Part shown: one piece after another, positions 59,494-64,000 of the stretch
Position numbering within the stretch: position 1 is the first letter of the stretch
Layout of the letters: every line of letters starts with the position of its first letter
Source of the DNA: Massilia sp. H-1
GTDB lineage: Bacteria > Pseudomonadota > Gammaproteobacteria > Burkholderiales > Burkholderiaceae_D
DNA: 64,000 nucleotides
Assembly: GCA_024703915.1 (NCBI GenBank)
Contig: CP087969.1
Location: 2,542,001-2,606,000 of the forward strand
Direction of reading: 5' to 3'
Program-made: the position numbers and the translations under genes
Notes under the pieces: generated by a model
Database searches by the model: none
Told to the model about the DNA's origin: nothing
The model's input: the letters and a program-made list of their open reading frames with translations, nothing else

Positions 59494-61390
59494 GCATGTT
59501 TGATATGCAGGGGCGGGCGCGAGATCGATCGCGCCATGCTCTCCCGCATGAATGAAACCCAGTTTCACCGCGGCCCCGTCGAAGGCGGCCTGCATATCGA
59601 GCCGGGGCTCGGCTTCGGCCACCGTCGGCTGTCGATCATCGACCTGTCGTCGGGCCAGCAGCCGCTGTTCAACGAAGACCACAGCGTGGTGGTCGTCTTC
59701 AACGGCGAGATCTACAATTTCCAGGCCCTGATGGCGGAACTGGCCGCGCTCGGCCATACCTTCCGCACCCATTGCGACACCGAAGTGATCGTGCACGCCT
59801 GGGAAGAATGGGGTGAAGCCTGCGTCACGCGCCTGCGCGGCATGTTCGCCTTCACCATCTGGGACCGCAATGCCCAGGTCCTGTTCATGGCGCGCGACCG
59901 GCTCGGCATCAAGCCGATGCACTACGCCTTCCTGCCGGACGGGATGCTGGTGTTCGGCTCCGAACTGAAATCCCTGCTGTGCTTCCCCAACCTGTCGCGC
60001 GAGATCGATCCGCGCGCGGTGGAAGACTACTTCGCCTACGGCTACGTGCCCGAGCCGCGCACCATCTTCAGCCACGCGCTCAAGCTCTCGCCCGGCCACA
60101 CGCTCACGCTCAAGGTCGGCCAGAGCGCGCCGCAGCCGAAAAATACTGGGACGTGCCGTTCGCGCCGCATGCGACTATGCGCGAGCAGGAGATGGAAGAA
60201 GAACTGGTGGTGCGCCTGCGCGAAGCGGTGTCCAGCCACATGATCGCCGACGTGCCGCTGGGCGCCTTCCTGTCGGGCGGCGTCGATTCGAGCGCGATCG
60301 TGGCCATGATGGCCGGGCTGACCAAGGAGCCGGTCAACACCTGCTCGATCGCCTTCAACGATCCCAAGTTCGACGAATCCGAATACGCCAGCCAGGTCGC
60401 AGCCCAGTACCGGACCGACCACCACCGCGAGACGGTGGAATCGGACGACTACGGCCTGATCGACACCCTGGCTAAGCCTGTACGACGAACCGTATGCCGA
60501 CAGTTCGGCCATCCCCACCTATCGCGTGTGCGAACTGGCGCGCAAACGCGTGACGGTGGCCCTGTCGGGCGACGGCGGCGACGAGAACTTCATGCTTAGC
60601 TACCGCCGCCACCGCTTCGCCATGGGCGAAGAAAAGTGCGCTCGCTGCTGCCGCTGACGGTGCGCAAACCGCTGTTCGGCTTCCTCGGCAAGACCTACCC
60701 CAAGGCCGACTGGGCGCCGCGCGTGTTCCGCGCCAAGACCACCTTCGAAGCGCTGGCGCGCGACCTGGTCGAAGGCTACTTCCACGGCGTCTCGATCCAG
60801 GCCGACCGCGTGCGCGACCAGCTGTTCTCGAACGGCTTCCGCAAGCGCCTGCAAGGCTACCGCGCGATCGAAGTCATGCGCGGCCATGCGGCCGCGGCGC
60901 CGACCGACGATCCGCTCTCGCTGATCCAGTACATCGACATGAAGACCTACCTGCCGGGCGACATCCTGACCAAGGTCGACCGCGCCAGCATGGCGCACGC
61001 GCTCGAAGTGCGGGTGCCGCTGCTCGACCACCAGTTCGTCGAATGGGTGTCCGGCCTGCCGTCCTCGTCCAAGCTGCGCAACGGCGAAGGCAAGCACATA
61101 TTCAAGAAGGCGCTCAAGCCTTACCTGTCGGACGATATCCTGTACCGCAAGAAGATGGGCTTCTCGATTCCGCTCGGCTCCTGGCTGCGCGGTCCGCTGC
61201 GCGAATCGATGCGCAAGGCGGTGCTCAATCCGGCGCTGCTGGCGACCGGCATTTTTAACGAAAACTATTTGAAGCAGATGATCGAACAGCACCAGGTTAA
61301 GCACCCAGGACCACACCACCTCCCTCTGGTCGGTGTTGATGTTCGGAAGCATTCCTGCGCAAGAACGGCGCCGCGGCGGAGACCAACTGA
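59478..61390 (+). CDS. XrtA-system amidotransferase (asparagine synthase-like)
   Basis: N-terminal class II glutaminase: Met then the nucleophile Cys in [20 protein letters not shown], with [21 protein letters not shown]-terminal synthetase PP-loop: [40 protein letters not shown] and [30 protein letters not shown]. It likely amidates a uronic acid or sugar of the exopolysaccharide. Frames change near 59515, 60145, 60471, 60635 and 61298. The stop at 61388-61390 shares its A with the next ATG. Confidence 0.92.
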
Positions 61391-62605
61391 TGCGCATCCT
61401 GCACGTACTCGATCACTCGATTCCGCTCCACAGCGGCTACACCTTCCGCACCCGTTCGATCCTGCGCGAGCAGCAGGCGCTGGGCTGGGAAACCTTCCAC
61501 GTCACCGGGTCCAAGCAGGGCGCGACGGACGCGCTGGAAGAAGACGTGGACGGCCTGCATTTCTACCGCACCCCGAAAAGCGCGGGCTTCCTGTCCACGC
61601 TGCCGGTACTGAACCAGAAGGAAGTGATCGACGGGCTGACGCGCCGCCTGGCCGAGATCATCCCGCAGATCAAGCCGGACGTGCTGCACGCCCACTCGCC
61701 CAGCCTGAACGCGGTCGCCGCCCTGCGCGCCGGCAAGCAGTTCGGCATTCCGGTCGTGTACGAAGTGCGCGCCTTCTGGGAAGACGCGGCGGTCGACCAC
61801 GGCACCGCCAGCGAAAACGGCCTGCGCTACAAGCTCACGCGCGCTCTCGAAACCTACGCCCTCAGGAACGCCAGCGCGGTGACCACCATCTGCGAAGGAC
61901 TGCGCAAGGACATCGTCGCGCGGGGATCGCCGCTGACAAGGTCACCGTCATTCCGAACGCGGTCGACATCGACAAGTTCGCCGTCGGCGGCGAAGCCGAC
62001 CTCGATCTCAAGCGCAAGCTGGGCCTGCAGGACATGCGCCTGATCGGCTTCATCGGCTCCTTCTACGCCTACGAAGGCCTGGACGTGCTGCTGCGCGCGG
62101 TGCCTAGCCATGATCGCCAGGCAGCCCGACCTGCGCGTGCTGCTGGTCGGCGGCGGGCCGCAAGACGCCCAGCTGCGCCAGCTTGCCAAAGACCTGCACA
62201 TCGAAGACAAGGTCGTGTTCACCGGCCGCGTGCCGCACGAACAGGTGGCCATGTACTACGACCTGCTCGACGTGCTGGTCTACCCGCGCCTGTCGATGCG
62301 CCTGACCGACCTGGTCACGCCGCTCAAGCCGCTCGAAGCGATGGCCCAGGGCCGCGTGCTGGCCGCCTCGGACGTGGGCGGCCATTTGGAACTGATCGAG
62401 CATGGCAAGACCGGCGTACTGTTCAAGGCCAACGACCCGCAATCGCTGGCCGAGAACGTCGGCGCGCTGCTGGCCAGCCAGCACAGCTGGCCCGCCCTGC
62501 GCGCCATCCGGCCGCCATTTCGTCGAGACCGAACGCAACTGGCCGATCAGCGTGGCCCGCTACAAGGCCATCTACGGCCGCCTGACGGGCAGCAGCGCCG
62601 CATGA
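61390..62605 (+). CDS. XrtA-system glycosyltransferase (TIGR04063 type)
   Basis: GT4-family enzyme: [80 protein letters not shown] and VIPNAVDIDKFAVGGEADLD; the donor-binding part LSMRLTDLVTPLKPLEAMAQ GRVLAASDVGG. The SMRLTDLVTPLKPLEAM pattern is that of the PEP-CTERM group. Frameshifts near 61927, 62103 (GCCTAGCC) and 62508. Starts at the amidotransferase stop (TGATG) and ends with ATGA onto the next gene. Confidence 0.92.
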
Positions 62606-63794
62606 AGATTCTGACGTTCAGCACCCTGTTCCCCAACGCGGAAAAGCCCGGACACGGCATTTTCGTGGAGACGCGTCTGCGCCACCTGGTCGCCAGCGGC
62701 CAGGTCGAAGCGCGTGGTCGCGCCGGTGCCCTGGTTCCCGCTCAAGCACCCGCGCTTCGGCACCTACAGCGCCTATGCGCGCGCCGGGCGCCGAAGTGCG
62801 TTCCGGGATCGCGGTGCTGCACCCACGCTATCCGGTGCTGCCCAAGATCGGCATGAACGTCGCCCCGCGCCTGCTGGCCAATGCCGTGCGCCCGGTGCTG
62901 GCGCGCATGATCGACGACGGCTTCGATTTCGACCTGATCGACGCCCACTATTTCTATCCCGACGGCGTCGCCGCCGCCATGCTGGGCCAGTACTTCAACA
63001 AGCCGGTGGTGATCACCGCGCGCGGTTCCGACATCACGCTGTTCCCGTCCTACCCCAGGCCGCGCGCCAGATCGACTGGGCTGCTTACCCCGCGCCGCCG
63101 CCATCATCACCGTGTGCGACGCTGCTGCGACGAAGTGCTGCGCATGGGCGTGGACCCGGCCAAGGTGGTCTCGCTGCGCAACGGGGTCGACCTGCAGCTG
63201 TTCCGTCCCGTCGAGCGCGACGCCGTGCGCGCGCGCCTGGGCCTGACCGGCTTCACGCTGCTGGCCGTGGGCCACCTGGTGCCCGTCAAGGCGCAGGCGC
63301 TGGCCGTGGCCGCCCTGGCGCGCCTGCCCGACGTGCAGCTGCTGCTGGCCGGGAACGGTCCCCGACCGGGCCATGCTGGAACAGCTGGCCCAGGATCAGG
63401 GCGTGGCGCAGCGCGTGCGCTTTCTGGGCGCGCTGCCGCAAGCGGCCCTGCGCGACTACTACGGCGCCGCCGACGCGCTGGTGCTGCCGTCCGAACGCGA
63501 AGGCTGGGCCAACGTCCTGCTCGAATCGATGGCCTGCGGCACACCCGTGATCGCCAGCCGGGTCTGGGGCACGCCGGAAGTGGTGGCCGCGCCCGAAGCG
63601 GGGCTTGGCTGATGGCCGAACGCAGCGCCGCCATGGCGTGGCCGATGCCGTCAACGCCCTGCGCGCCGACTATCCGGACCGCGCCGCCACGCGCCGCTAT
63701 GCCGAGCGTTTCAGCTGGGACGACACCACCATGCGGCCAGCTCGCGCTGTTTAGCCGCGTACTCGCAGGACAAGGAGCAGCAGCTTATGCATGA
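62602..63794 (+). CDS. glycosyltransferase family 4 protein
   Basis: MKILTFSTLFPNAEKPGHGI FVETRLRHL opens a GT-B enzyme; VVAPVPWFPLKHPRFG and DLIDAHYFYPDGVAAAMLGQ YFNKPVVITARGSDI follow, with donor-site text LPSEREGWANVLLESMACGT PVIAS. Frameshifts near 62712, 62790, 63060, 63110, 63360, 63610 and 63740. It overlaps its neighbours on both sides, so it belongs to the EPS operon. Confidence 0.88.
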
Positions 63795-64000
63795 TTCACC
63801 GGGAACGCGCATGGGCCGCAGCCTGATTCGCACGCTGGGCAACGCGATCGCTGCTGCGCGACGACGGCCGCGGCCGCGCCTGCGTGGTCAATTACCACCG
63901 CATCCTCGAAGCGGCCGACCCGCTACTCGAATCGGAACCGGACGTGGCCACCTTCCGCTGGCAGATGGAGCTGCTGGCGAACTGCTTCAACGTCATTCCG
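63788..64000 (+). CDS. polysaccharide deacetylase-family protein (3' end beyond window)
   Basis: Only the first 70 residues are present: MHDSPGTRMGRSLIRTLGNA, then after a frameshift near 63851 LLRDDGRGRACVVNYHRILE and DVATFRWQMELLANCFNVIP. The NYHR and FRWQM(E/L) stretch is typical of NodB-type deacetylases that end XrtA EPS operons. The ATG overlaps the preceding gene. The catalytic motifs lie beyond the window. Confidence 0.72.

Noticed and set aside
1598..62110. GCTTAAGC/GCCTAAGC sites as a dispersed repeat, recombination site or programmed frameshift signal
   Set aside because: The lesions have different lengths (+1, +2, -1), strike almost every gene including catalytic P-loops, and restoring one hexamer (GCCGGC) repairs the proteins. 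A sequencing artefact explains this better than biology.
1..64000. CRISPR arrays, insertion sequences, phage genes, tRNA or rRNA genes
   Set aside because: No regularly spaced repeats, transposase motifs, phage structural genes or recognisable tRNA/rRNA sequences were seen while reading; short RNAs could still be missed without a covariance search.

Overview
The window is high-GC DNA with dense, tightly packed operons. The gene content points to a betaproteobacterium of the Oxalobacteraceae (Massilia/Telluria/Duganella type): a complete Tad pilus locus, an exosortase A (XrtA)/PEP-CTERM exopolysaccharide locus, a fused indolepyruvate ferredoxin oxidoreductase beside a fused acyl-CoA mutase (IcmF), and c-di-GMP genes. 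The genus is inference; no rRNA or tRNA gene was seen.

Layout. 1-1967: the tail of a PEP-CTERM gene with a sigma-54 promoter, then a small secreted protein and a DUF2807 protein. 2040-15600 (minus strand): one long Tad locus, transcribed right to left in the order flp pilin, prepilin peptidase, AAA regulator, CpaB, CpaC secretin, small lipoprotein, TadG, two TadE, TadZ, CpaF, TadB, TadC, TadD/LytR_C, with a BON lipoprotein at the end. A strong terminator lies directly after flp. 16055-18325: a GGDEF cyclase and an HD-GYP protein, convergent. 18450-26610: a LysR regulator, indolepyruvate ferredoxin oxidoreductase and IcmF. 26665-36262: accessory genes (ATPase, LacI with an AEC transporter, TonB-like, two MBL-fold proteins, TetR, BNR-repeat protein, MoaD/ThiS-like, LysR). 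36425-64000: the exosortase region, with the PrsT TPR lipoprotein, two tandem exosortase-associated acyltransferases, a ThiF-like E1, a PEP-CTERM protein under a textbook sigma-54 promoter, an HprK-related kinase/PqqD/nucleotidyltransferase cassette behind a Tat-type secreted protein, the polysaccharide export protein, a secreted trypsin-like protease, and then the XrtA exopolysaccharide operon (chain length, tyrosine kinase, outer-membrane barrel, ATPase, deacetylase, FemAB, glycosyltransferases, XrtA-EpsI, amidotransferase).

The dominant oddity is sequence quality. Most genes are broken by frameshifts, and the great majority fall where the protein family requires the hexamer GCCGGC but the window reads GCTTAAGC, GCCTAAGC, GCTAAGC, GCTAGGC, GCTTGGC or similar. 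About 60 such places were found by eye, against roughly 16 intact GCCGGC sites. The likeliest explanation is long-read base-calling error at a modified GCCGGC motif, so the broken genes are annotated as single CDS across the shifts, not as pseudogenes. CDS coordinates therefore often have a length that is not a multiple of three.

The biological leads I would follow are: (1) three sigma-54 -24/-12 elements, in front of both PEP-CTERM genes and of the Tat-type protein of the HprK-related cassette, which suggest one RpoN regulon joining sorted surface proteins to this uncharacterised cassette; (2) that cassette itself as a candidate protein or peptide modification system; (3) two operator-like palindromes between a TetR gene and an MBL hydrolase; (4) a perfect 16-bp palindrome upstream of the EPS operon.
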